This document shows positions 24,175 through 32,362 of a DNA stretch of 32,432 nucleotides, in pieces. The position numbers and the translations under genes were made by a program. The first letter of the stretch is position 1; every line of letters begins with the position of its first letter. The notes under the pieces are model-generated. The model did not search any database, was not told the DNA's origin, and was given only the letters and a program-made list of their open reading frames with translations. The DNA comes from Candidatus Obscuribacterales bacterium (GTDB taxonomy: Bacteria > Cyanobacteriota > Vampirovibrionia > Obscuribacterales > Obscuribacteraceae): positions 1-32,432 of the forward strand of contig JAIELX010000023.1 of assembly GCA_019752635.1 (NCBI GenBank), in the 5' to 3' direction.

Positions 24175-24453
24175 TCAGCTCGGCGGACCAAAGAAGAAGA
24201 CCAGAGCGCTGTACAAGACAAGAATTCCGTTGACAGCGCAAAGCACAATATCGAACGGAGACGCAGGAAGCGATACAACCTGCAACAAGAGAAGCATGAT
24301 CGTATTCAAATTGACGCTGACCAGAAGAATCGCCACCACCAGGAACCCGACGTAACCGAGATACGGATTGCTGGAGAACCGTAACCAATCATGGCAACCA
24401 GCAATGATCACGGCGCACAAAACGATGCTGATCAGAAGAAGACCAACGAGCAT
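24175..24453 (-). CDS. Small membrane protein, three hydrophobic segments
   Basis: This 92-residue protein has hydrophobic stretches at about 1-18 (MLVGLLLISIVLCAVIIAG), 30-57 and 68-88, ending FFFGPPS. The ATG at 24453 has GGAG 7-8 nt upstream, while a longer reading to 24549 begins in hydrophilic sequence without a site. It resembles the other tiny membrane proteins of the cluster in size and hydrophobicity. Function unknown. Confidence 0.6.
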   Translation of the reverse strand: MLVGLLLISIVLCAVIIAGCHDWLRFSSNPYLGYVGFLVVAILLVSVNLNTIMLLLLQVVSLPASPFDIVLCAVNGILVLYSALVFFFGPPS

Positions 24454-24545
24454 AACTAGCTCCCGCGAAAGACTTCCTTCGCGATTGCTCCCTTGGTGGC
24501 CACGAGCCAACGAGAAGCAATCACCTGTTTTTGTCAAACAAAAAC

Positions 24546-24833
24546 TCATGCTGACTGCCTAAAGGCGTCAGCGAACAAGATCCCCGAGGCAAATCCGACA
24601 ATTACCAAGTGAGCAACAACAAGGGGCTGCTCATACAGCGATGCGGAAACCGATACCAGCTCGACGGCGATGACCACAAGGACAAACAAACTGACTACCA
24701 CCAACAACGCCGCCAGAAAGCAAACACGAATGGTGTGAGTAATCGCATCGCCCGAAAAAGCGATCCACTCCATGGCGGAGAGAACAAGAAGAACGTCCAG
24801 AAGGATACACACAAGAAGCAGCGAGACAAGCAT
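24546..24833 (-). CDS. Small membrane protein, three hydrophobic segments
   Basis: This 95-residue protein starts MLVSLLLVCILLDVLLVLSA and has further hydrophobic spans near 35-65 (LAALLVVVSLFVLVVIAVEL) and 73-88. AAGGTG precedes the ATG at 24833; an ATG 18 bp upstream lacks a site. It shows the same MLV(S/G)LLL opening as its downstream neighbour, suggesting common ancestry (inference). Function unknown. Confidence 0.6.
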   Translation of the reverse strand: MLVSLLLVCILLDVLLVLSAMEWIAFSGDAITHTIRVCFLAALLVVVSLFVLVVIAVELVSVSASLYEQPLVVAHLVIVGFASGILFADAFRQSA

Positions 24834-24994
24834 ATTTGACACCTTGAACATTTAGAGAAGGATCGCAACAAACATGAGGTCGAACATGGTTACCTAAAGA
24901 GAGAAAGAGCCTTGCGGAGCAACAGCGCTATCGGCCACGAGCCAAAAACGCTGATGCTCCACGAATGAGTGAACTCAAAGAGCCCCACCAGCAC

Positions 24995-25186
24995 TTACGC
25001 AAGCAACAACCGAAGACCCAGGTAGGTTAGAAAAATCAAGCCTATCAACAGGAGCTGAACAAGGACGATGACAGTTCCTTGCAGCCCATGACGATAGCCC
25101 TCGCGTGCCGCCCTGCTGTGATTGTTCACCACATGCAAAACCGCGGACAGAAGCAGCAGAAGCACACACACAACGTCTAGCAACAT
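24995..25186 (-). CDS. Very small membrane protein, two hydrophobic segments
   Basis: This 63-residue protein begins MLLDVVCVLLLLLSAVLHVV, has a short basic loop (NNHSRAAREGYRHG) and a second span LVQLLLIGLIFLTYLGLRLLL. The layout is a helical hairpin. GGAGG lies just upstream of the ATG at 25186. It is 23 bp downstream of the next membrane protein gene and is probably cotranscribed. Toxin-like hydrophobic hairpins have this size, but no antitoxin RNA or partner was identified. Confidence 0.55.
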   Translation of the reverse strand: MLLDVVCVLLLLLSAVLHVVNNHSRAAREGYRHGLQGTVIVLVQLLLIGLIFLTYLGLRLLLA

Positions 25187-25209
25187 ACATCCCTCCAACT
25201 CAAGAAGCG

Positions 25210-25491
25210 TTACTCATTCCCAAGGAACGCAAAACACATACCAAGCACGCCGGAAACAACCACGCACAAGCCGGCGTCTTCCGGCGATCCCGCGAAGAAG
25301 GCACCCCCAGCGACAGCAATCAGCGCGAACCATGGCGACAAAGCAATGGGACCGACAACGAGATGCAGCAGCGCCTTCGGATTCTGCCGGGATGACGCCA
25401 CACACACCAGGACTTGCGCCACCACAAATCCAACCATCAGCGCACCAAAGTTGGCGACCATCGCCCCGAAAACAGCGAAAGCAGTATTCAT
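25210..25491 (-). CDS. Small membrane protein, first gene of the cluster
   Basis: This 93-residue protein has hydrophobic spans at about 3-33 (FAVFGAMVANFGALMVGFVV), 45-66 and 73-90. GGAG is placed well before the ATG. A perfect TATAAT (25507-25512, minus strand) lies a few bases upstream, but without a -35 box, and it would give a leader too short for a normal ribosome binding site. No family was recognised. Confidence 0.6.
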   Translation of the reverse strand: MNTAFAVFGAMVANFGALMVGFVVAQVLVCVASSRQNPKALLHLVVGPIALSPWFALIAVAGGAFFAGSPEDAGLCVVVSGVLGMCFAFLGNE

Positions 25492-25907
25492 CGAAAGCTC
25501 CGTTCAATTATATGCGGCAAAAACACCGTACGCAGCCAGAACTAGTCGAATGCAAGGCGAGATCAATGGCGAAGGTTTCAACATTTCAAATCCCTTTCAA
25601 GAATGAACGTATTCGCCGCGCGAGGAGTAGCAGTAGTGTTGTTGGCTAAGCTTATTGTTGGATGGATTTCCGTCGGCGGAGTCTTGATGAGATGCACTGA
25701 ACTTAGTAGATAACTCGGCTCAACGCAAACAGATGCGTTCGTCGCACAACCTTGTGCTAATAACGGTTTACAGCCTGCCTGCGTAAATGTCGAGACAACT
25801 GTCATCGCATGTGATTACGTGAATTCCAGCCTACCGCGGCACCACACTGTCGCGAACCTAGCGAACCCCGGTCATGAGAGCTATGGCGCCAGTAGCGAAA
25901 ACAGCGC
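25492..25907 (-). other. Intergenic region between membrane-protein cluster and kinase gene
   Basis: There is no gene in this 416-bp stretch. A short stem GGCGC/GCGCC near 25885-25905, just past the kinase stop, might act as a weak terminator. Otherwise nothing is identified. Confidence 0.4.
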
Positions 25908-27845
25908 CTAGTCCTTGCCGGTGGAGCGTGACCTCTCCGCTCGCAAGAGAACATACTCGGCTGATTTCAAGCCAGCTTGGCACTCCGTTTTTGCCTCACC
26001 CTGCAGTACCTCTTCCATTGCGCGGGCTTGCTTGAGCGTCGCCCGCGCCTGATCAAATTGTCCCAAGGCTGCCTTCAGCTGCGCCTGCTGAATCATGACT
26101 CTTGCAATCAAGTCCTTGTCTCGACTCTTATTTGCAAGTTTTTCCGCCTTGTCTAAATACTGTATCGCGGTTCGCGTGTTCCCACCAAGACACGCAGCTT
26201 GACCGGCAAAGAGGTTGGCAAAATACGTCATGTTCCCGTCAGCTGTCACATCCAGCGCGTAACGGTCCATGGAGTGCCGGAAATATCCAATAGAGGAATC
26301 ATACTTGTGCAATCGGTACAACTCCAACCCAATCCCATAGTAGAAATCGCCTTCAGTACTATACTTTCGGAGTTTCTCCGACTCCAACAACCGGATTGCC
26401 CACTGATATAAGTCGATAACGCTCTGAAAATCGTGTGCACCATGACAGTAAGTATCAATCACCGCTATTTGATCTGCTAGCTGACGATTCCATGGCAATT
26501 GAGCATTATCGGCGCACTGACACACCAAACGCAGAAGCGCACCAAAACCGGGTTGCCGTGACGGACCGGTCCGCGAGAATTCGGCAAGACATGCCAACGC
26601 TTCGGCAGCATACTTGCGGCTTTCACTCTTCTTGCCTTCATTGAAAGCTAGTTTGCTCAGCTCACACATCGCTTGCGTCTCAGCGAGATGATCCCCATTT
26701 CGGCGCGACAGTGAGGCCTGTGCCAGGTAACAGCGACTTGTCAAACTGGAATTCTCACATTGCCGCGCAGTTTCCACTGCCCTTCCAATCCACCCGCTCG
26801 CACCGGAATAGCCAAAGATGGCTACAGCCACTTCAAAGAGGGGCTCCACCATCCAGGGCAAACTCAGTGTTAGCAACACACCGGTGACAAGCAAAGCAAT
26901 GGTCAAAAAATATGCGAACCGTTTCCGTGTCGGCGGCCGGCGCTGCAAAGTAACAATTTCCGCCGGAGTCACAAGGGTCGATTCCAGCACAGTAGTCTGC
27001 AATTGGCGCAGAAGCAATCTTACCTCAGCCATTGACTGCGGGCGCTCTTCCGGCTTCTTTGCCAGTAAGGCTCCGAACAAGTCATCCAGCTCGCTGCCAA
27101 ATTGGTGATACGGAAACTTCTCACGAAACAAGGGAACAGGGTCGCTGACATGCTTGTACAACAGTCCGACGGCAGTTTCGTAGTCGAAAGGGACAGCGCC
27201 GCTAACCAACTCGTAGAGAGTCACACCGAGAGAATAAACATCTGATTGCGGCCCGACCGGACCACCAGTGCATTGCTCAGGACTCATGTACCGGACGGAA
27301 CCGAGGAGCTGCCCCGTAGATGTTAGAGATTGATCCGTCGCTAATTCTGCGGAATTTATCTTGCACAAGCCGAAATCAACTATCTTCAGCTCCATCCGCC
27401 CTTCCGTCCTAAACACGACAAGGTTCGCGGGCTTGATGTCGCGGTGTAGAACCCCAGCAGAATGGGCGGACTCCAGACCATCAACAACCTGAAGCATTAG
27501 GTCCAAACAGGTAGTTAGAGATAGCACATTCTCTCTAGCTAGAACCCCGTCCAGCCCCTCCCCTTCCAACAATTCCATAACCAAATAGAGCTGACCTTGC
27601 CATGCACCAAAGCGGTAGACCTTCAAGATATTCTTGTGCTGTAGCTTGCTGAGCGCCTTTGCCTCTCGCGCGAAACGCTCACGATTTTCAGCACTCTCGC
27701 TCGCGAATGACAGAAACTTGATTGCCACGTCACGGTCAAGATTCAAATCAGACGCACGATAGACTACGCTCATCCCTCCTTGACCGATAAGCGAGGAAAT
27801 CACTAAATTGGTATCGATGATGGTGCCGGGTTTGAGGGGATGCAA
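25908..27845 (-). CDS. Membrane Ser/Thr protein kinase with TPR-like C-terminal region
   Basis: This 645-residue protein has an intact Hanks-type kinase domain (about 15-285). Its landmarks are the glycine loop IGQGGMSVVY (20-29), VAIKF with Lys43, HRDIKPAN (134-141), DFGL (157-160), MSPEQ in the activation segment and SDVYSLGVTLYEL. One transmembrane helix lies at about 311-330. The remaining 300 residues are helical repeats in TPR style (LYRLHKYDSSIGYFRHSM, IQYLDKAEKLANKSRDKD and similar). TPRs after the membrane segment suggest protein-interaction or sensing. It is divergent from the response-regulator/histidine-kinase pair across an 83-bp gap holding a perfect palindrome. No clear ribosome binding site precedes the ATG. 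Confidence 0.92.
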   Translation of the reverse strand: MHPLKPGTIIDTNLVISSLIGQGGMSVVYRASDLNLDRDVAIKFLSFASESAENRERFAREAKALSKLQHKNILKVYRFGAWQGQLYLVMELLEGEGLDGVLARENVLSLTTCLDLMLQVVDGLESAHSAGVLHRDIKPANLVVFRTEGRMELKIVDFGLCKINSAELATDQSLTSTGQLLGSVRYMSPEQCTGGPVGPQSDVYSLGVTLYELVSGAVPFDYETAVGLLYKHVSDPVPLFREKFPYHQFGSELDDLFGALLAKKPEERPQSMAEVRLLLRQLQTTVLESTLVTPAEIVTLQRRPPTRKRFAYFLTIALLVTGVLLTLSLPWMVEPLFEVAVAIFGYSGASGWIGRAVETARQCENSSLTSRCYLAQASLSRRNGDHLAETQAMCELSKLAFNEGKKSESRKYAAEALACLAEFSRTGPSRQPGFGALLRLVCQCADNAQLPWNRQLADQIAVIDTYCHGAHDFQSVIDLYQWAIRLLESEKLRKYSTEGDFYYGIGLELYRLHKYDSSIGYFRHSMDRYALDVTADGNMTYFANLFAGQAACLGGNTRTAIQYLDKAEKLANKSRDKDLIARVMIQQAQLKAALGQFDQARATLKQARAMEEVLQGEAKTECQAGLKSAEYVLLRAERSRSTGKD

Positions 27846-27873
27846 TTTTTGAAACTGATAACGGTGTGCTCGG

Positions 27874-27891
27874 CAGCATTGATCAATGCTG
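27874..27891. promoter_or_regulatory. Perfect 18-bp palindrome between divergent kinase and regulator genes
   Basis: CAGCATTGATCAATGCTG reads identically on both strands. It overlaps the only space available for promoters of both genes. On the plus strand it is followed directly by TATGAT (27893-27898), a good -10 candidate for the response regulator. It is therefore a likely operator, possibly for the neighbouring LuxR-type regulator (inference). Confidence 0.55.
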
Positions 27892-27928
27892 TTATGATGA
27901 TACCTCGATTGCCGCTTAGCTTTGGAAT

Positions 27929-28546
27929 ATGGATAGCAAGAAGATCTCAGTTTTAGTGATTGAAGACCACCAAATGACCCTCGACGGTCTTGCCGGGTGG
28001 CTTAACGAACGCCCGGAGTTCGAATTGACGGGAAAAGCAACCAATGGTCCGGCGGCCATTAAGCTAGCCAGCACCCTCAATCCCGACGTAATTTTGCTAG
28101 ACCTTCATCTTCCCGACGCCAGCCCGGAAGACATGCTGGAGAGCCTTGCCAATCAAGGATGCAAAATAGTGGTACTGTCATCAGAAAGTCGTCAATACTT
28201 TATAGAGTTGGTATTGCGCTCTGGAGTCGGTGCCTATCTATCCAAAGCCGACGATTACGATTGTATTGCACGCACAATTGTTCAAGTAGCCGGTGGTAAG
28301 TCCGGCATTGTCTCTCCATTGCTGTCAAAGCCTGCGCGTATGAGATTCTCTGCTGCGGAGAAAGAAGTGCTAAAGTTGATCGCGCGCGGATTGAAGTATG
28401 AAGACATGGCCGTCGTTCGCAGCACTTCGGTCAACACCGTTCGAACACAGTGCGTGAGACTATTAACAAAATTGAGACTGTCAACCAGAGAGCAGCTCAT
28501 TTCATGGGCTGTTCAAAATGGCTACGGTGATTCGTCCGACGCTTGA
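27929..28546 (+). CDS. NarL/LuxR-family response regulator
   Basis: This 205-residue protein has a full receiver domain: acidic pair in VIEDH (11-14), phospho-acceptor Asp58 in VILLDLHLPD, and a conserved Lys in YLSKADD. The C-terminal helix-turn-helix of LuxR type follows (about 140-200): FSAAEKEVLKLIARGLKYED and SVNTVRTQCVRLLTKLRLSTR. It should be phosphorylated by the histidine kinase encoded 15 bp downstream and act as a dimeric DNA-binding regulator. The ribosome binding site is weak. A perfect palindrome sits in its promoter region. Confidence 0.93.
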   Translation: MDSKKISVLVIEDHQMTLDGLAGWLNERPEFELTGKATNGPAAIKLASTLNPDVILLDLHLPDASPEDMLESLANQGCKIVVLSSESRQYFIELVLRSGVGAYLSKADDYDCIARTIVQVAGGKSGIVSPLLSKPARMRFSAAEKEVLKLIARGLKYEDMAVVRSTSVNTVRTQCVRLLTKLRLSTREQLISWAVQNGYGDSSDA

Positions 28547-28561
28547 TCCAGGGGTAACACT

Positions 28562-29752
28562 TTGCAGTTCTTTCTTCCGAAAAAGACTTGTGCCATACTC
28601 TCTCAGCCTGACGCAGCAAAGGTTTTGTCCTCTTTGGCTGCTATGTTTGCTGAATCCGTCAATGAACTAAACAGCAGTCTGGTGGATGACTCCCTCAAGA
28701 TAGTTGTCGGAAATCCCGCAAAGACAAAGGAGTTATGCGCAAGAAGCGGCGCACCTTTTGCGCGATTGATAGTTCACAACTCGCATCGCGCTCTCAGCAT
28801 ACGCGCAACGTTCGCGGGCACACTTGAATGTTTTTTGGTGCCTACGGCACAACTACCGATGATACCAGGCAGCGAGTACAATTCGCGACTGAGATTCGTC
28901 CTTAGCTGGGCTGAGGCCTCAAAGGAGGCAAACTGGCGATTGGACGGCAAGTCTATATCGGAACACGAACTAAAACTATTGATTCTGACCAATGCCAACG
29001 ACCTTCTCAAATACAGTTTGCCTCAACCACCTGCACTTGAAGGCAGCGCTCGTCTACAAATCGGGAACCTGAGCTTAACCACCGGATTGCGTGATTTGCT
29101 GATGGAAAAGACTATGCTCCTGGAGACGGCCATCTCACAGAACGAGCAAACACAAAGCGATATAGCCCGCGAGATCCACGATTCCGCGCTAGCAGAGCTT
29201 CAACTTATGCGCCGAGAAGTGTTTGCTAAGCGTAGCGTGAATGTGGACGACGTATGCGATCGGCTAGACGCGATCATTGGCGAACTGCGTGAAATATGTT
29301 TCAACCACTCAGCTCAAGACGTCAAGCAATGGGGACTGAAGCATGCATTGGGCGAAATTGCTCAAAGCTCCGCGCAGCGCTCCGGCGTTCCGATCGAATA
29401 CAGGCCCTGCGCAGAGAAACTCAATATTCCGGCCGAAGTCGCACAGCACGTTTTCCGCATTACCCAAGAAGGCATCAATAATGCGATAAAACACTCCGGT
29501 TGCTCAAACATCAGCTTGTCACTGACACTGGACAATGACGAACTGACTGTCGTAGTGGAAGATGACGGCGAAGGATTCAGTAACGTGACGCAGGCAAAAC
29601 CCGATCGAGACTCGGGAGGGTTAGGACTTTTACTACAAAGAGAACGAGCTGATTTGCTTACCGCAAAAGGCTATCCTGCCGGACTTTCCGTCCTGAGCCG
29701 CGACGACAAGGGCACACGCATGACGCTGGTTGTTGACTTGCGGCTGAAGTAG
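28562..29752 (+). CDS. Soluble histidine kinase, HisKA_3/NarX-like catalytic core
   Basis: This protein is about 396 residues. Its core is of the NarX/DesK type: dimerisation helix with the H-box IAREIHDSALAELQLMRRE (His206), N-box EGINNAIKHS, DDGEGF and GGLGL ATP-binding motifs. The N-terminal 180 residues have no transmembrane helix and no recognised sensory domain, so it senses something cytoplasmic or through a partner. The start is a TTG at 28562 with AGGGG upstream; a later in-frame ATG (28643) is possible. It forms an operon with the preceding LuxR-type regulator. The divergent Ser/Thr kinase may belong to the same circuit (inference). Confidence 0.9.
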   Translation: MQFFLPKKTCAILSQPDAAKVLSSLAAMFAESVNELNSSLVDDSLKIVVGNPAKTKELCARSGAPFARLIVHNSHRALSIRATFAGTLECFLVPTAQLPMIPGSEYNSRLRFVLSWAEASKEANWRLDGKSISEHELKLLILTNANDLLKYSLPQPPALEGSARLQIGNLSLTTGLRDLLMEKTMLLETAISQNEQTQSDIAREIHDSALAELQLMRREVFAKRSVNVDDVCDRLDAIIGELREICFNHSAQDVKQWGLKHALGEIAQSSAQRSGVPIEYRPCAEKLNIPAEVAQHVFRITQEGINNAIKHSGCSNISLSLTLDNDELTVVVEDDGEGFSNVTQAKPDRDSGGLGLLLQRERADLLTAKGYPAGLSVLSRDDKGTRMTLVVDLRLK

Positions 29753-30050
29753 ACGCCTGCGAAAGTCCATCAAGTTCTGCTACCTCGCGACAACCCAACA
29801 CAAAAATTCTGCGTGCGTTCACGTAATCACAAATGACTACAGCTTCAAGCAGCGATCAAGCCGACTCGTCTCCAGACTCACTTCCGACAAGCTTTTTCGC
29901 GACAGATTCGAATACCGCAACCAAGTTTGATGCGGTGGTATCACTCGAACTATGGTCAAGGCATTCCCTTGCCTCACTTTTACCGGAGACTGTCACAAAC
30001 CGCATCCGAAGCAAATTCAGCCCCAACTTCTTTTGAAAGGACATGCTTAC

Positions 30051-31070
30051 ATGTTCATCAATCTGCTGAAGCGTCTTACGAACCTTCTCAGGCCGAACCA
30101 GGACCTGGCCCTGGAAGTGAAACGACAGGGACAGGAGATCGCTTGGCTTCAAGAAAGACTGTCCGAAACTCTTGCGCGTGATCAACAACGCGAACTCGAG
30201 CGAACGGTGCAGGAGCAACAGGTCCTGCAGCAGCAGGTCGCAAGCGAGGCCATGAGACTCACGGAAGTCGTGACGACGCATACGATGACGCCCCCGAGCC
30301 GCGACACCGGGGAAATCGAGATCAAGATCACCAAACTGCGCGACAAAATCGAACAGATCAACGGCGAAGTGCGCAGCGCCCTCGACAACACCTCGCCATA
30401 TCTGGAGTCAGAGCTTCAAAGCGAGATCTACAAAAAGCAGAATACTCGCATTAATCCACTGAGAGACGACCTCGCGGCACTCAATCACGAGCTGGCCCGA
30501 TCCAAGCTCGCCAAACTATACCGACCCATCGACATGAACTTCCTGCAGCGGCGAAAATGGTCCCCTCAGTTGCAGCTACCAGTGCCACGCTTTGCCAGTT
30601 TCGATTTCAATCGGCCTGCTTGCGAATTGCGTGTGACTTCCTATTTCGGCCAACCGCCCACGACTCGAGGCACGATGTTGCCACCGGGTCTTGAACGATT
30701 CTACGAATCTACCATCACCTCCTTTGCCAATCACGCGAAGACCGCGGCCAAGATGAACGCCAACTTGCTCACAGGCATCGCAGCAACCTTCCCTGGAGCG
30801 CTACCATCCGACCTTCGGAGCATCCTGCCGCAAGTAAAAACACACTTCTCCGGTCTCTTCACGGTCACCGAAGCACCGGACTGGAATGTCCTGGTAACAG
30901 AGGTCAGCGACTGCCGCGACGAGTGTCCACGGATTCCTCCCACCCTCCACAAATCACAGGAGCAAGACGCACTCCTAATCGGCGAGCTGCGCGGCACATA
31001 CTGGCTAGTCACTCCATTTCGTACCATTGCCACCGCAGACTACATCTCGCAGCACCTCAAAGCGAAGTAA
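30051..31070 (+). CDS. Unknown coiled-coil protein
   Basis: This 339-residue protein starts MFINLLKRLTNLL with AAAGGA upstream. Residues about 15-65 and 80-155 are strongly predicted coiled coil, rich in Glu, Gln, Arg and Leu with heptad spacing. A globular C-terminal domain (about 175-335) with aromatic and Pro residues follows (for example VTSYFGQPPTTRG and ELRGTYWLVTPFRTIATADY). No transmembrane segment or catalytic motif is seen. The 298-bp gap before it contains one short ORF without a ribosome binding site, which I do not call. I cannot assign a function. Confidence 0.75.
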   Translation: MFINLLKRLTNLLRPNQDLALEVKRQGQEIAWLQERLSETLARDQQRELERTVQEQQVLQQQVASEAMRLTEVVTTHTMTPPSRDTGEIEIKITKLRDKIEQINGEVRSALDNTSPYLESELQSEIYKKQNTRINPLRDDLAALNHELARSKLAKLYRPIDMNFLQRRKWSPQLQLPVPRFASFDFNRPACELRVTSYFGQPPTTRGTMLPPGLERFYESTITSFANHAKTAAKMNANLLTGIAATFPGALPSDLRSILPQVKTHFSGLFTVTEAPDWNVLVTEVSDCRDECPRIPPTLHKSQEQDALLIGELRGTYWLVTPFRTIATADYISQHLKAK

Positions 31071-31174
31071 CCAACCGGATTTACCGCAGCCAAAACGGTC
31101 ACAAGACGCTGGCATGCGACTCAAAAACTAGGCTCAAAACTCACAGAACAGAACAACAACACCAGGCAACAGCA

Positions 31175-31210
31175 TTGAAGCGACGCACTACTGGTAGTGC
31201 GTCGCTTCAA
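31175..31210. repeat. 36-bp near-perfect palindrome
   Basis: The two 17-bp arms (each TTGAAGCGACGCACTAC in its own orientation) are perfect and separated by only TG. It lies 104 bp after one gene and 45 bp before the next start codon. There is no T-run, so it could be a bidirectional stem, an operator or a stem protecting mRNA ends. Confidence 0.8.
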
Positions 31211-31254
31211 GATCGCTCAATGGATGCCACTAGATGTCTTACCGGAGCCTGCTC

Positions 31255-32214
31255 ATGACTGCTACCTACGACGACGTCACCCGCTGCCTCGCCACGGCGA
31301 TCAAGCTCAGCGGTGGCGCCGACAGCGCCAAAGAAGACAAGACCGGCGGCGCCCTGACCACGGCTCTCAATAACCTGCGCGAACATACCGCTCGGCGGGA
31401 CGATGTCACCGCTGCGCGACACAGCATCCGTGCTGCCCGAAAGGCGAACGACATGCCGGAATTGGCGGAAGCCGAAAGCCAGGCCGATTCCGAGTTGGCG
31501 GCCGCGGAGTCCGCGCTCGTAATGGCAACGGAACAAGCCGAAAGAGCCAAAGCCGACGACGATGAGGCTCACGGACTACTTCGCGCTTTGCTCAGCATGC
31601 AAGACATTCTGCAGGGCGCTGACGCGACAGCGTCACCGTCGGCGCTTCTGCTTAACGACCTGGCATGCAAGATCCTGACCACGGCTGCCTCCCGCCATGG
31701 AACTGCGCGGTTCGACCAGTTGGTCTCAAAGTATCGCGCAAACGTCATTGAAGCAACGCGAGTCAAAACAGGAGCTGAACTTGCGGCAAGCCACGCCGAA
31801 GCTGCCGCAGGGAAATTGCCGACGATGCGTCGCGCAGTGGCCGCGACGAAACTGGCGCTCCAGCAATCAGATTGCGAACTGAAAGACGCGCAATCCGCCC
31901 TGGCGCTGGCGCTCAATCAGCAAACTCTGGCGAAAGCACCAATCACTCATCTGATCGAACTGCAATCCGCGACGGAAGCCCTTCTGACAGCAGCAAAGGA
32001 AAGCGACAGGCTCACTCACGAGCGCGAAGAACAACTCCGGCTCGCGCAAGAGGCACAACAGCACGAGATGCTCATTGCACAGATGCACCAGCACTACGAT
32101 CGAGAGAAAGCCGCCCGCGCTGACGACTGGTGCACTTGCGACGAAACCACAACCTGCAACAACTGCCTGTATCCGCGGTACAACGCATCACACAGGATCG
32201 ATATTGCCGAATAG
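31255..32214 (+). CDS. Unknown alanine-rich coiled-coil protein with C-terminal Cys cluster
   Basis: This 319-residue protein is dominated by long Ala/Glu/Arg helices (about 45-110, 165-215 and 245-285), consistent with a coiled-coil or helical-bundle protein. Near the C-terminus there is a CxCx5CxxC cluster (DDWCTCDETTTCNNCLYP), which could bind zinc or another metal. No transmembrane segment is seen. GGAG lies 7 nt before the ATG at 31255; the ATG at 31234 has no site. A 36-bp palindrome precedes the gene and a terminator follows. No family was recognised. Confidence 0.75.
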   Translation: MTATYDDVTRCLATAIKLSGGADSAKEDKTGGALTTALNNLREHTARRDDVTAARHSIRAARKANDMPELAEAESQADSELAAAESALVMATEQAERAKADDDEAHGLLRALLSMQDILQGADATASPSALLLNDLACKILTTAASRHGTARFDQLVSKYRANVIEATRVKTGAELAASHAEAAAGKLPTMRRAVAATKLALQQSDCELKDAQSALALALNQQTLAKAPITHLIELQSATEALLTAAKESDRLTHEREEQLRLAQEAQQHEMLIAQMHQHYDREKAARADDWCTCDETTTCNNCLYPRYNASHRIDIAE

Positions 32215-32293
32215 AAGCCATACGTCCAATCGACGATCGTACTTGTCTGCAAAACTCCCCTGCGCAGAGACGGATAGCTGCAATCAACATCGA

Positions 32294-32356
32294 GAGAAGC
32301 ATACGCTGTGAACACGTTGATCGTGCCCTCCGCGTATGCTTCTCCTTGCTTTTTTT
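32294..32356 (+). terminator. Intrinsic terminator at the right end
   Basis: GAGAAGCATACGC and GCGTATGCTTCTC form a perfect 13-bp stem with a 25-nt loop. It is followed by CTTGC and a run of seven T. It ends transcription of the last gene just before the inverted repeat. Confidence 0.8.
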
Positions 32357-32362
32357 ATGTAT

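Noticed and set aside
25507..25512. Perfect TATAAT before the first small membrane protein gene
   Set aside because: There is no -35 box, and the implied transcript would start inside the ribosome binding site; probably chance.
25811..29832. 14-bp sequence TTCACGTAATCACA present near 25810 and 29819 in opposite orientation
   Set aside because: A 14-mer match is expected by chance a few times in a window this size, and neither site has a consistent position relative to a gene.
29833..30036. 67-residue ORF before the coiled-coil gene
   Set aside because: It has no ribosome binding site, a Ser/Thr-rich low-complexity product and no recognisable motif.
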